64,000 nucleotides of DNA from Dehalococcoidales bacterium (GTDB lineage: Bacteria > Chloroflexota > Dehalococcoidia > Dehalococcoidales > UBA5760): the NCBI GenBank assembly GCA_028716225.1, contig JAQUQE010000004.1:107213-171212 (forward strand), read 5' to 3'. A program made the translations under genes and the position numbers. This document shows positions 25,994 to 35,529 of the stretch, piece by piece (positions within the stretch are counted from its first letter, which is position 1; each line of letters starts with the position of its first letter). A model generated the notes under the pieces. It did no database searches. It saw only the letters and a list, made by a program, of their open reading frames with translations, and was not told the DNA's origin.

Positions 25994-27259
25994 CTATGCC
26001 GTTTCCTTGTTCAGGTTAGCCAGGAACTCGGCATTGGTCTTCGTCTTGCGCAGGCGGTCGAGGACCCGCTCCGTAGTCTCGGTAAAGTTGATCGAATCGG
26101 TGGCAACCATAGACATCATACGCCGCAGCAGCCAGATCTGCTTCAAGTCGCTCTCATTGAGAAGCAGCTCCTCCCGCCTGGTACCGCTGCGCTGGATATC
26201 GATCGCCGGAAAGATCCGGCGCTCCGCCAGCCGGCGGTCGAGGTGGAGCTCCATATTACCGGTCCCCTTAAACTCCTCATAGATGAGGTCGTCCATACGG
26301 CTGCCGGTGTCAACGAGGCAGGTGGCGATAATGGTCAGACTACCGCCCTCATCCATATTGCGGGCGGCACCGAAGAATCGCTTAGCCGGGTGCAGGGCCG
26401 CCGGATCGATACCGCCGGACAGGGTGCGGCCGCTGGAAGGCATCACCAGGTTATACGACCGGGTGAGACGGGTGATGCCGTCAAGGAGGATGAATACATC
26501 CTTACCGCTTTCCACCAACCGTTTGGCTCTCTCCAGCGCCAGCTCGGCGACGCGGGTGTGGTTTTCTACCGGCTCGTCGAAGGTGGCACTGATCACGTCG
26601 CCCCTGACCGAGCGTTTGATATCGGTGACCTCTTCCGGCCGCTCCCCGATAAGGCAGACCATAAGGTGAATATCGTGGTAGTTGGTGGTGGCGGCGTTGG
26701 CAATGGACTTTAGCAGCAGCGTCTTACCCGCTTTGGGCGGTGACACAATCAAGCCCCGCTGTCCCCGGCCGATCGGGGCAATGAGGTTGATCAAGCGGCT
26801 GGACAGGTTATCGGACGTCGTTTCCAGATTGATTATTTTATCGGGAAAGGTAGGAGTAAGCGCTTTGAAATGGGGGCGATTTTTCAAAAGCTCAGGATTG
26901 ATATCGTTAATTGCCTCTACCCGGAGCAGGCTTCGGTACTTCTCACTGCTCTTGGGTGTCCTGACCTGACCGGTGACCATATCGCCGGTGCGTAAACGGA
27001 AGCGGCGTATTTGCGACTGGGATACGTAGATATCATCCGAGCTGGGCAGCAGTGAGCTCTGTCTTAAGAAACCGTAGCCATCGTTCATAATCTCCAGGAT
27101 ACCGCCGCAGAAGATGTTACCCTGCTGTTCGGTATGCTCCTGCAGGATGCGCATGATGATGTCCTGCTTCTTCAAGTTGGTGCAGCTGGAAAGCCCCATC
27201 TCCTTAGCCAGCTCGACCAGCTCATCCTTGCTCTTGTCTTCTAAATCGGCAATGTTCAT
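25994..27259 (-). CDS. rho: Transcription termination factor Rho
   Basis: 421 residues. The N-terminal SAP-like helices (residues 1-45) precede the cold-shock-like RNA-binding domain ([15 protein letters not shown]) and the RecA-type ATPase with Walker [16 protein letters not shown] and Walker [12 protein letters not shown]. Hexameric RNA translocase. Few strong intrinsic terminators are visible in the window, so Rho is probably important for termination. GGGGGAAGG precedes the ATG. Confidence 0.97.
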   Translation of the reverse strand: MNIADLEDKSKDELVELAKEMGLSSCTNLKKQDIIMRILQEHTEQQGNIFCGGILEIMNDGYGFLRQSSLLPSSDDIYVSQSQIRRFRLRTGDMVTGQVRTPKSSEKYRSLLRVEAINDINPELLKNRPHFKALTPTFPDKIINLETTSDNLSSRLINLIAPIGRGQRGLIVSPPKAGKTLLLKSIANAATTNYHDIHLMVCLIGERPEEVTDIKRSVRGDVISATFDEPVENHTRVAELALERAKRLVESGKDVFILLDGITRLTRSYNLVMPSSGRTLSGGIDPAALHPAKRFFGAARNMDEGGSLTIIATCLVDTGSRMDDLIYEEFKGTGNMELHLDRRLAERRIFPAIDIQRSGTRREELLLNESDLKQIWLLRRMMSMVATDSINFTETTERVLDRLRKTKTNAEFLANLNKETA

Positions 27260-27480
27260 ATTTTAACCTTCCCCCTTGGTTCTTATTTGGTACTCCCTCT
27301 CTTGATATTACCTTGGCGAGAGGTACAATTCCGGAGGGGAGACTTTGTTCTGGTTAATGCTCTCGGGTTATCCCGTTACCAGTTCTTTCTTATTAAGACT
27401 ATTCTCACAGGGTGCCCGGGCAGACTGCTAAACATCCCCGCTTTGTAGTTGCACACCCAGGCCCTGTCATCCCGTCTTGC
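27260..27480 (-). other. 221-nt rho leader / fsa-rho intergenic region
   Basis: No ORF or known RNA was recognised. Read on the minus strand it is rich in pyrimidine-C segments (for example CTCCCCTCC) of the type Rho binds, so autogenous control of rho by termination in its leader is possible. This is inference only. Confidence 0.3.
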
Positions 27481-28128
27481 TTACTGTGATACACGCCGCC
27501 AGTCGGCAAGAAAGCGGGCAACCCCTATGTCGGTAAGCGGGTGGCGTATCATCTGCATCAGCACGCTGTAGGGCACAGTAGCAATATCAGCCCCCGCCTC
27601 GGCTGCTGCCAGACAGTGTTGGGGATGGCGTATGCTGGCCGCGATTACCCTGGTAGTGAAATTATATTTTCTAAACACACCGACGATGTCTTTGACCAGT
27701 TGCATACCGTCATGACCGGCGTCGTCGATCCTGCCGACGAACGGGCTGACATAGGCAGCGCCGGCCAGTGCTCCGAGCAGAGCCTGGTTCAATGAAAAGC
27801 ACAGGGTCATGTTTACCGCTATATTTTCCTTGCTCAGGGCAGATATCGCCTGAAGGCCGTCGGCGGTAGCCGGTATCTTAATGGTCACGTTCGGCGCCCA
27901 GGAGGCCTTGACCCGGGCCTCTTTGACCATCGACTCGCTGTCCTCGGCCAGCACCTCAACGGAAACCGAGCCGGGTATTATCGAGCAGATGGTCCTGGTT
28001 ACCGTTTCATAGTCCGAGGTCTTTTCATTGGACACCAGGGTGGGGTTGGTGGTAACACCACTAATAACGCCAAGCTTAGCAGCCTGCCGTATCTGGTCAA
28101 TATTAGCGGTGTCCAAAAATATCTGCAT
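27481..28128 (-). CDS. fsa: Transaldolase-like fructose-6-phosphate aldolase
   Basis: 215 residues, the short TalC/FSA type. MQIFLDTANIDQIRQA start, GVTTNPTLV, the Schiff-base Lys in NVTIKIPAT and the C-terminal ATVPYSVLMQM are all present. Either transaldolase or fructose-6-phosphate aldolase activity is possible; sequence alone does not decide. Lies 29 nt after pyrG on the same strand. Confidence 0.92.
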   Translation of the reverse strand: MQIFLDTANIDQIRQAAKLGVISGVTTNPTLVSNEKTSDYETVTRTICSIIPGSVSVEVLAEDSESMVKEARVKASWAPNVTIKIPATADGLQAISALSKENIAVNMTLCFSLNQALLGALAGAAYVSPFVGRIDDAGHDGMQLVKDIVGVFRKYNFTTRVIAASIRHPQHCLAAAEAGADIATVPYSVLMQMIRHPLTDIGVARFLADWRRVSQ

Positions 28129-28157
28129 ATATTATCCTGCTTTAAACTATCTAAATA

Positions 28158-29792
28158 CTAGGAGGAGAGGGGTAGCGATGGTTGCGCCCCCTCCCGCAGT
28201 GTTTCTCTGGCAGCCCCGATGAAACCGAGGAAGAGGGGATGGGGACGGCCGGGGCGGGACTTGAACTCGGGATGGAACTGGCAGCCTACCATCCAGGGAT
28301 GGTCGGACAGCTCACAGATTTCTACCAGTCTGCCGTCGGGGGAGAGACCGGAGTAGACCATACCCGCCTCTTCGAGACGGTCGCGGAATTGATTATTGAA
28401 TTCGTAGCGGTGCCGGTGACGCTCGTTAACCAGACTCTCTTTATAGACACCGGCGGCCAGGCTGCCATCGACCAGCTGGCAGGGATAGTCCCCCAGGCGC
28501 ATGGTGCCCCCCTTATTCTCTATCGTTTTTTGCTCGGGGAGCAGATCAATAACCGGGTAAGCGGTAGAGGCGCAGAATTCAGTAGAGTTGGGTTCGTTTA
28601 ACCCCAGTACATGGCAGGCAAACTCGATCACCATAACCTGCATCCCCAAACACAACCCCAGGTAGGGAATTCCATTCTGCCGGGCGTAGCCGGCTGCTTT
28701 TACCATGCCTTCTATTCCTCTAATGCCGAAACCACCGGGGACGATAATACCCTGGGCCGACTGGAGTACGGCATCGCTGCCGCCGCCTTCCAGATCCTCC
28801 GAGCGGACCCAGATCAGGTTGATACACCTGTCATGGTGGAGGGCAGCATGGCAGAGCGCTTCACGAACCGAGAAATAAGCATCCTGCAACTCCACATATT
28901 TGCCCACCAGAGCAATATTGACCGGCTCAAGAGGCTCCTTAATCCGGCCTACCAGCTCCCGCCATTGCTTTAAATCTGTCTTGCTGGTCTTCAGGCCAAG
29001 CTTATCAATAACCAGTCGCCCCATACCTTCCTCTTCAAGGACCATCGGAACTTCGTAGATGGTGTCTACTGTAGGCAGAGGAATGACCGCCTGCCGTTCC
29101 ACATCGCAGAACAGGGATATTTTGTCCCTTATCGCTTCAGAGATAGGGTAATCGCTGCGGCATACGATAATGTCAGGCTGGATGCCGATGCGGCGCAGCT
29201 CGTTAACGCTGTGCTGGGTTGGTTTCGTCTTTAACTCCTTGGTGGAGGTAAGGTAGGGCAGAAAAGTAACGTGAATATAGAGCACATTATCCCGCCCGAC
29301 ATCATTCCTCATTTGCCTGATGGCTTCCAGAAAGGGCTGCCCTTCAATATCACCTACCGTACCGCCGACCTCAATAATAAGCACCTCGGCCTGGGATTTT
29401 GCGGCCAGTCTCCGGAACCGTTCCTTAATCTCGCCGGTAACGTGAGGGACTACCTGGATGGTGCCGCCCAGGAAATCACCACGCCTCTCCTTATCGATGA
29501 CCGAGCTGTAGATCTGACCCGAGGTCACATTGGATTCGGCGGTAAGATTAACATCAATGAAGCGCTCGTAGTTACCCAGGTCAAGGTCAGTCTCGGCGCC
29601 GTCTTGGGTAACGAACACTTCACCATGCTGATAGGGAGACATAGTTCCCGGGTCGACGTTGAGATACGGGTCCAGCTTCTGCACCGACACACTGATCTGA
29701 TGGCTCTTTAGAATGGTGCCGATGGAAGCGACGGTGATACCCTTGCCGACCGAACTAACTACTCCACCGGTAACAAAGATGTATTTTGGCAT
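28158..29792 (-). CDS. pyrG: CTP synthase
   Basis: 544 residues. Synthetase domain [16 protein letters not shown] and the C-terminal class I glutamine amidotransferase with nucleophile GLCLGMQ and the HPEFKSRP His-Glu. Converts UTP to CTP with glutamine. First gene of a pyrG-fsa-rho run. No Shine-Dalgarno is evident before the ATG. Confidence 0.97.
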   Translation of the reverse strand: MPKYIFVTGGVVSSVGKGITVASIGTILKSHQISVSVQKLDPYLNVDPGTMSPYQHGEVFVTQDGAETDLDLGNYERFIDVNLTAESNVTSGQIYSSVIDKERRGDFLGGTIQVVPHVTGEIKERFRRLAAKSQAEVLIIEVGGTVGDIEGQPFLEAIRQMRNDVGRDNVLYIHVTFLPYLTSTKELKTKPTQHSVNELRRIGIQPDIIVCRSDYPISEAIRDKISLFCDVERQAVIPLPTVDTIYEVPMVLEEEGMGRLVIDKLGLKTSKTDLKQWRELVGRIKEPLEPVNIALVGKYVELQDAYFSVREALCHAALHHDRCINLIWVRSEDLEGGGSDAVLQSAQGIIVPGGFGIRGIEGMVKAAGYARQNGIPYLGLCLGMQVMVIEFACHVLGLNEPNSTEFCASTAYPVIDLLPEQKTIENKGGTMRLGDYPCQLVDGSLAAGVYKESLVNERHRHRYEFNNQFRDRLEEAGMVYSGLSPDGRLVEICELSDHPWMVGCQFHPEFKSRPGRPHPLFLGFIGAARETLREGAQPSLPLSS

Positions 29793-29996
29793 ATGGGAGA
29801 ACCAAACTATAAAAACTAAAGAAAGTCAAATATTTCTGCGGGAACTGGTCAGGATTTCAACCGGTAACTTCACGACGGGGGTTATTCAGTGGAAGCTTAG
29901 AAGCTCGATATAACAACCCCTTTGCTTATAACTATAAGCTGAGAGGTGCCGCTTGTCAAGTATATTCTGCCGCCGCCTTCCGGTAAACAGCTCCTC
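29793..29996 (-). other. 204-nt region between the sensor kinase and pyrG
   Basis: No gene seen. On the minus strand GGGGTTGTTAT...ATAACCCC can form an imperfect hairpin after the kinase stop but has no U-tract, so it is not called a terminator. pyrG promoter elements are not convincing. Confidence 0.4.
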
Positions 29997-32873
29997 TTAA
30001 TCCTTTCGGGCATGCCGGCCCCCGCTCAGTATGCGATTCAGCTCTTGCTTCAGCAGTTTGATATCAAAAGGCTTGGTGATATAAGGGATCTTATTCTCCT
30101 TAAGAAACTTGCTGGTGCCCGCCCCGGCAACATCTCCGGTGATAATGACGACCCTCCTGGTTAAAGAGGGGGCAATCTCCTTGATGCGCTGATATAACTC
30201 GATACCACCCATATCAGGCAGCTTGACATCCAGCAGGATAATACTGTACCTCCGGCCCTTGATCATCTCAAGAGCATCGCTGCTATTATCGACGGTTTCT
30301 ACCTGGTGTCCTTCGGATGCCAGAAGCCGGCTGAGGAACTCGAGAATGGTCGGCTCATCGTCCACTATCAGTATTCTGGCCCCGGCTACCTTAACAGGTT
30401 CCCCGGTCGGCGTATCCGCCTCCTCTCTCTCTTCGACGACGACGGGCAGTTCTACGACAAAGGTAGCCCCTTTCACCGGCTCGCTTTCAGCATATATCCT
30501 GCCCTGGTGCTCGGCAATAATACCATGGCAGAGGCTCAAGCCAAGGCCGGTCCCCTCACCGACCGGCTTGGTGGTAAAGAAGGGGTCGAATATCTTATCC
30601 ATGTTCTCCCTGGCTATGCCGGGCCCGTCATCCCGGAAGGATATCCGTATTATGTCAGCTATCCGCTCTGTTTTGACGGTGAAGTTGCCCTTACCATGGG
30701 CCTTCTTCATCTCGGCTTCACCGTTGACGATGATATTCATAAAGACCTGCTGGAGCTGACCGGCGTCAGCCATCGTCCGGGGCAGGTCGGGATCAAGTAC
30801 GGCGTCGACCATGATATTGCTCGTCTCCAGTGCGTAGGACCTCAAAGCCAGAGTATCCGCTACGATCTGGTTGATATCGGTATACGTCCGCTCCGGCTTG
30901 CGCTGGCGGGCAAAGGTGAGCAATCCCTTGACAATACCGGCCACCCGCTTCGAACCGTCATGGATAACCTCCAGGTCTTTCCTGATGTCCCCGGGAATAT
31001 CCTTGGTCATCATCAGCTCGGAAAACCCGATAACGCCGGTCAAGGGGTTGTTTATCTCGTGGGCAATGCCGGAAGCCATCTCGCCGATGGAAGCCAGACG
31101 GTCGGACAACTGTGCCTTCCGCTCCAGCTCCTTTTTCTCCAGTTCAGCCCGCCTACGCTCGGTAACATCCCGAAACACGCCGATGGTCGATACGGTGCCA
31201 TCGTTATTGGACAAGGGAGCAGCGACAACGTCAAACTCCCTGTCCCCGACATTGATTGCGTAGCGTGATACAGATTCATCGGCATAATTATCCGGCCGGG
31301 TGACAGAATTCGATGGTTCCGCCCCTTTTCCAATAACAGCAGGGAACGATTCGATAATACCGGCACCCAGGTTCTTCACCGCAGCCATATTGGCAAACTC
31401 TACTATATTGTCCATGCTCTTGATGATGACACAGTCATCCATGCCGTTCAGCCATGTCTCCAGATTCTTCCTGGCAATCAAGGCATCCCGGTATAGCCTT
31501 GAGTTCTCCAGGCCTACTGAAACCTGGCGGGATACGGTGGAGAGTAGAAGATTATCATCAAGGAAATAGGGCTGCTGGCTCAGCTTTTCTCCCAGAACAA
31601 GCAGGCCGGTCAATTCACCCCTGCGACCCTTGATCGGGACGTATAGCTCGGGCTTCAATCTGGCCAGATTATGTTTTTCTGCTCGGGCAATACTCTGTAG
31701 CTCCGGTACAACATCGAAATCTCTCGCGCTGATAGTCTCGTCGTGCGACTGGAACCACCTGACAAGGATACTCCTCCCCCTTACTATTGTCCCGGATTGA
31801 GGATTGTCCAACCCCACGCTGGATGCTATGACCAGTCCGCCGCCGTCCTCTGCGGCCAGCAGCAGGCTGGTATTCCTGAGATGCAACGCGCCGTTAATCA
31901 GCTTTACGAATGTGCCGCTCAACTCCCTGAAGTTGGTAATGTCCTGACACTTCCTGCTGAACTGCTCCAGCTCCTTAAGGTAATCATACCTGCCCCGGTA
32001 GAATACCCTATCCGCCCACTGTTGCCCACGGACGTATAGTGGGTGAAGGGCAACCGCCATGGGGATTATGATCAGAACGTACTGCCACCAATGCTCAAAA
32101 CGGGTGTGCAATACCTGGGTCAAGACGAAGACCACAGTAACATAAGGTACGGCCACCATAAAACTAACCAGCAGGTAATATACCCCCTTTCTGATGACAA
32201 GACGGATATCCAGCAGGTGGTATTTGACAATAGCTACCGTGCAGATTATGCAGAAGGTGAGCCCAGACCAGATTGCTACGGGGGGTAACGGAGAGAAACC
32301 ATCGATTAGTGCACCCACGATCAGGATTATGGTCGCTATTATTAGATATAATGAACGATTTCTTTCCTCAGCGGATAGGAATGCTTTATGGTATTTTGCC
32401 AAGTTTATGATTCCCTGAACCGAAAGGAAAACAATAATGATAGCCAACACTAATGCCACAGGCCCTGATACCGGCGCGTAGCCATAATACTCCAAGGTCA
32501 TTCGCTCTACGATCAGGTTGCTCGGTCCGAGAATGGCTGCCAGTACCAGCATTGCATAGGCAAAGTAAAGGATACCTCTGTTACCCTTGTTGTTGGTGTA
32601 GCTAAGGGTGAAGTGATAGAAGAAGGCGAAGATAGCGTAGGTGGTACCGAAGCTTGCTCTGTCCCAAGGAAGTGCCTGATATACATTAGCGCTGGAACGC
32701 ATACCAAAGATCAGAAAGCCGCCCATGGATACACTGGCCAGGAGCAAGCAAAAAATCGTTCTTGCAAAGCTCTTCTTAGCCTTGTTAAGTATCACCCCCA
32801 GCAGAACAAGCGCGGTGATAAAGACAATCAGTGGAGGTAGTAGATAAGAAGGGTTTACTAGCGGATTCATCAT
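29997..32873 (-). CDS. Hybrid sensor histidine kinase with 7TM input, GAF, PAS and receiver domains
   Basis: 958 residues. An N-terminal multi-helix membrane region (about 1-290) resembles the HisKA_7TM input domain. A GAF-like domain (about 310-460) and a PAS domain (about 470-590) follow. HisKA carries GIAHEINNPLTGVIGF (phospho-His near 615); the ATPase has N, DDGPGI and GTGLGLSLCHGI boxes. The C-terminal receiver has ILIVDDEP and the phospho-acceptor ILLDVKLPDMGG. The receiver has no DNA-binding domain, so a further partner is needed. Last gene of a three-gene operon, with a 4-nt overlap to the ligase gene. Confidence 0.93.
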   Translation of the reverse strand: MMNPLVNPSYLLPPLIVFITALVLLGVILNKAKKSFARTIFCLLLASVSMGGFLIFGMRSSANVYQALPWDRASFGTTYAIFAFFYHFTLSYTNNKGNRGILYFAYAMLVLAAILGPSNLIVERMTLEYYGYAPVSGPVALVLAIIIVFLSVQGIINLAKYHKAFLSAEERNRSLYLIIATIILIVGALIDGFSPLPPVAIWSGLTFCIICTVAIVKYHLLDIRLVIRKGVYYLLVSFMVAVPYVTVVFVLTQVLHTRFEHWWQYVLIIIPMAVALHPLYVRGQQWADRVFYRGRYDYLKELEQFSRKCQDITNFRELSGTFVKLINGALHLRNTSLLLAAEDGGGLVIASSVGLDNPQSGTIVRGRSILVRWFQSHDETISARDFDVVPELQSIARAEKHNLARLKPELYVPIKGRRGELTGLLVLGEKLSQQPYFLDDNLLLSTVSRQVSVGLENSRLYRDALIARKNLETWLNGMDDCVIIKSMDNIVEFANMAAVKNLGAGIIESFPAVIGKGAEPSNSVTRPDNYADESVSRYAINVGDREFDVVAAPLSNNDGTVSTIGVFRDVTERRRAELEKKELERKAQLSDRLASIGEMASGIAHEINNPLTGVIGFSELMMTKDIPGDIRKDLEVIHDGSKRVAGIVKGLLTFARQRKPERTYTDINQIVADTLALRSYALETSNIMVDAVLDPDLPRTMADAGQLQQVFMNIIVNGEAEMKKAHGKGNFTVKTERIADIIRISFRDDGPGIARENMDKIFDPFFTTKPVGEGTGLGLSLCHGIIAEHQGRIYAESEPVKGATFVVELPVVVEEREEADTPTGEPVKVAGARILIVDDEPTILEFLSRLLASEGHQVETVDNSSDALEMIKGRRYSIILLDVKLPDMGGIELYQRIKEIAPSLTRRVVIITGDVAGAGTSKFLKENKIPYITKPFDIKLLKQELNRILSGGRHARKD

Positions 32874-34468
32874 TTGTCGGCCTTGCTTAATTGAAGTAGC
32901 TGTTCCACATCCGGCTTGGGCGGGTTAATGTGTCGCGGCTTCAGATGAGCCAAATCGAGCCCCTCCTTCCTTTTTTCAATCGTATATCTTTCGAAAGTAC
33001 CGGGAGAGAGCATGGTTACTCTTATCGGCTGCAGGCCCAGGTATGACTCAATATCCCGGTAGTCCGGGTCGCCTGCTTTCAACCGCTCATGGATTATACC
33101 GGCAACCTCATTTGCCTCCCTTGCTTCTTTAAGTTCGATATAGATACGAACGAAGGTCTTGCTGCCATCATACTCCTTACAGGCTGACCAGTCGGTATAT
33201 TTGATTCCGGTGCTGGAGATAGCCTGCCAGATTGTCTTTTCATCCAATTCAGATAGGCTAGCGAGGTTAATGGTCTCACCAACTCTGCGTTGAAAGGCCA
33301 TCTGAGGGAGGTTGACTCCGGTTTCATCATCCTTAAGGGCAGTGATTTTGATCAGGTCGTTCGTCCTGTATCTGAGAAGGGGCATACCATATAGCTGGGT
33401 AATAACCACCTCATATAATTTTCCCTCGACGACCTCATTTAGCAGCACTGTATCGGGCTGGCAGTTATTCTCTTTCTCACAACCTGCTTGCTCGGATTGC
33501 GGAATAAATTCCAGAAATACGCTATCCGGTATAAACGTCATCGTCTTCCTGTTCCATGCCTGCATGGCAATGAAACCGGCATCGCTGGATGAGTAGAATT
33601 GATACGGTTGATGCCCCCAGTAGTAGGCTATCTCGTCTTTATAGATTTCGCTGTCCATTCCGCTGGAGATAATACCTTCCACCGGCCACAGGTCTTTTGG
33701 TAAAATGGGTCTTTGTCCCTTTTTGGCACGCAGGCTGGCTCTCAATAGACGGAAGATTATTCTCGGATTCAACATATAAGGGGACAGTTTAACTCCTCTG
33801 GCCTCTTTGGTGAATAACTCCCCCATTTTTACCAGAATACTGCTTGTAGCAGCAGCAACATCTGCACCTTCTCGGAGTGCTATTTGCATTGCCCTCTGTA
33901 CCCTCTCCTCAAAATCCAGTTTTTCCCCTTCTTCTATAGAGGGAATAATCTGACAGGAAATACGTTCTGCTAAAGAGTAGAGTAGCCAGCCCGAGGCGTA
34001 TGGTCGTGGCGGTATTATGGAAAGAACGCGGAAACCCGGCTGGATATTTACTTGACCCTTGTCATCAGTTACGGAAAGAATAAAGCATCCTATCAAATTT
34101 TTGACAACCTTCTCCATGAATTCCGTACTATGAGGTATCCACTTGAAGTAACCTCCTCGACCTGAAGAGTGACACCACAAACATGGTTTTTCAGCGAGGG
34201 CATCCTCCTGCTTTTCACCCAGGTAAGATCTATAGTCTTCATAGCTGGTCAACGGTACGGTGCGGCGGAATTCCTGCACGCTGCCAGGTTTCCGGTCGCC
34301 CATAATCTTCCTACCCAGAGTGCTATCGGCTATTCGCTCGATCTCATCCATAATAAGCTCTCTCTGGATATTCATGAACTCATCCACCGATAGATCGAGG
34401 AAACCGCAGTACCTCTGCCACAACTTATCTTCGGTCATGTTCTTGAAATAATAGTCCTCAGGAAGCAT
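32870..34468 (-). CDS. GH3-like / ANL-type adenylate-forming enzyme
   Basis: 532 residues. The ATP-binding P-loop fits CHSSGRGGYFKWIPHS near residue 98; later motifs YSSSDAG and LLRYRTNDLI fit the adenylation core, and a smaller C-terminal lid follows residue ~400. The overall pattern resembles plant and bacterial GH3 proteins and phenylacetate-CoA ligases, which activate carboxylic acids as acyl-AMP and join them to an amino acid or CoA. The acid and acceptor are unknown. Sits directly between a methyltransferase and a sensor kinase without gaps. Confidence 0.72.
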   Translation of the reverse strand: MLPEDYYFKNMTEDKLWQRYCGFLDLSVDEFMNIQRELIMDEIERIADSTLGRKIMGDRKPGSVQEFRRTVPLTSYEDYRSYLGEKQEDALAEKPCLWCHSSGRGGYFKWIPHSTEFMEKVVKNLIGCFILSVTDDKGQVNIQPGFRVLSIIPPRPYASGWLLYSLAERISCQIIPSIEEGEKLDFEERVQRAMQIALREGADVAAATSSILVKMGELFTKEARGVKLSPYMLNPRIIFRLLRASLRAKKGQRPILPKDLWPVEGIISSGMDSEIYKDEIAYYWGHQPYQFYSSSDAGFIAMQAWNRKTMTFIPDSVFLEFIPQSEQAGCEKENNCQPDTVLLNEVVEGKLYEVVITQLYGMPLLRYRTNDLIKITALKDDETGVNLPQMAFQRRVGETINLASLSELDEKTIWQAISSTGIKYTDWSACKEYDGSKTFVRIYIELKEAREANEVAGIIHERLKAGDPDYRDIESYLGLQPIRVTMLSPGTFERYTIEKRKEGLDLAHLKPRHINPPKPDVEQLLQLSKADK

Positions 34469-35215
34469 TCAATTTTCTCCTTCATTCGCTCTCTTTCCGA
34501 AAGCTATCAGATCCTGATAGCTGGAGTATTCCTCTATCTGAAAATCTCCTCCTGCCAGCCTGCCTATCATTGCCCGCAGTTCGTGACCCGAATAGAAGCT
34601 CCTTCCGGGGCGGGCAAGAAGGGGCAGGTAGACCAGTCCGGTGAACATCTGGGCAACCAGACCCCAGAAGGCTCTGAAGGGATGCTTGCCCGAATCGAGG
34701 TTATCGCGGATAATGTCTCGCAACATGCTGCGCCCCAATTTTTCCTCCCTGTCCGACGGATAGGTTATCACGAATTTCCCGCCGTTCTTCAGTACCCGTA
34801 TGATTTCCCGGGTCGCCTTTTCCTGGTCCCGATTATCGCCTACGAAGTCCATAACGTGAATACATAGTACCTTGTCGAAACTTTCCGGAGCAAAATCCAG
34901 ATTCCGTGCATCCATCAATCGCACATCAATATTCTTGCTCAGCTTCTCCGCTTTCCGGACTGCCCTTTTCAGCGCGGTTTTCGAGTAGTCTATACCGGTC
35001 AGTTCGACACTCATATTTGCTCCCAGGATACGGGGGATCTCGTTTCCGGTGCCAAGACCGACACAGAGTACCCGGTCGCCTTCTGCCAACTCGAGCTCAG
35101 CTACACACCTGGTCTGCAGCTTCCGGAAACGGCTCAGCCGTGCCGTGGTGAAATCGTAAACCACATTGTAGGCACAATCAAAATAGGCTTGAACCAGTCT
35201 CTCGGCAAATCTCAC
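34469..35215 (-). CDS. Class I SAM-dependent methyltransferase
   Basis: 248 residues. The SAM-binding motif I reads VLCVGLGTGNEIPRI, followed by ELTGIDYSKTALKRA, DARNLDFAPESFDKVLC and RVLKNGGKFVITYP: UbiE/COQ5-like small-molecule methyltransferase. The GTG start follows GGCGGAA. The stop abuts the ATG of the GH3-like gene, making them one transcript. The substrate could be the acid handled by the ligase. Confidence 0.88.
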   Translation of the reverse strand: MRFAERLVQAYFDCAYNVVYDFTTARLSRFRKLQTRCVAELELAEGDRVLCVGLGTGNEIPRILGANMSVELTGIDYSKTALKRAVRKAEKLSKNIDVRLMDARNLDFAPESFDKVLCIHVMDFVGDNRDQEKATREIIRVLKNGGKFVITYPSDREEKLGRSMLRDIIRDNLDSGKHPFRAFWGLVAQMFTGLVYLPLLARPGRSFYSGHELRAMIGRLAGGDFQIEEYSSYQDLIAFGKRANEGEN

Positions 35216-35344
35216 TTTAGTTCCGCCATGGTATCAAATTCCCTTAATGGCACTGGCTAACACTTTAATAAACCGGTCCGCCACCATGCTCTCTCGTAAC
35301 CGGTTGTACCCCCTGTCAACCGTCCGGGCCGGATGCGTCTATAA

Positions 35345-35400
35345 TTTATACCATATTCTCTGGCAAATAGGCAGGCATTTTTCTAAATATTTTCTAAACG
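35345..35400 (-). promoter_or_regulatory. Operator-promoter of the methyltransferase/ligase/kinase operon (TTTAG direct repeats)
   Basis: On the minus strand GTTTAGAAAAT and ATTTAGAAAAATGCC are direct repeats with an 11-bp period (35400-35374), followed after exactly 23 nt by TATAAA (35350-35345). A 28-nt block including the repeats recurs with one mismatch at 40634-40661, also 23 nt before a -10 box. The 11-bp spacing is typical of OmpR/PhoB-type regulators. Predicted leader to the GTG is about 120 nt. Confidence 0.7.
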
Positions 35401-35494
35401 CTACGGCTAGGAAGCAAAGGGATGCATCCATTCCCCTGCCCACACACCGGTATTAGATTAAAGCTGATCCGGTTAATATCTATCATTGCCCTAT

Positions 35495-35522
35495 TTGCTC
35501 CGGCCCCGGCCTGTGCTATGAT
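35495..35522 (+). promoter_or_regulatory. Promoter of ybeY; predicted leaderless transcript
   Basis: TTGCTC (35495-35500), 16-nt spacer, TATGAT (35517-35522). The ybeY ATG at 35530 is seven nt after the -10 box. Confidence 0.55.
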
Positions 35523-35529
35523 TACCGAT

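Noticed and set aside
27660..27672. ATTTTCTAAAC resembling one half of the TTTAG operator
   Set aside because: Lies inside the aldolase coding sequence, with no second half-site at 11 bp and no promoter.
29895..29945. Hairpin GGGGTTATT...AACCCC near the end of the kinase operon as a terminator
   Set aside because: The stem is interrupted and no U-tract follows on either strand.
30306..31268. A 320-codon open frame on the plus strand opposite the hybrid kinase
   Set aside because: Antisense to conserved HisKA, HATPase and receiver motifs; no recognisable protein features.
35422..35529. N-terminal extension of YbeY with a hydrophobic segment (possible signal peptide)
   Set aside because: YbeY is cytosolic, the extension contains the promoter of the gene, and ATG 35530 matches the family start.
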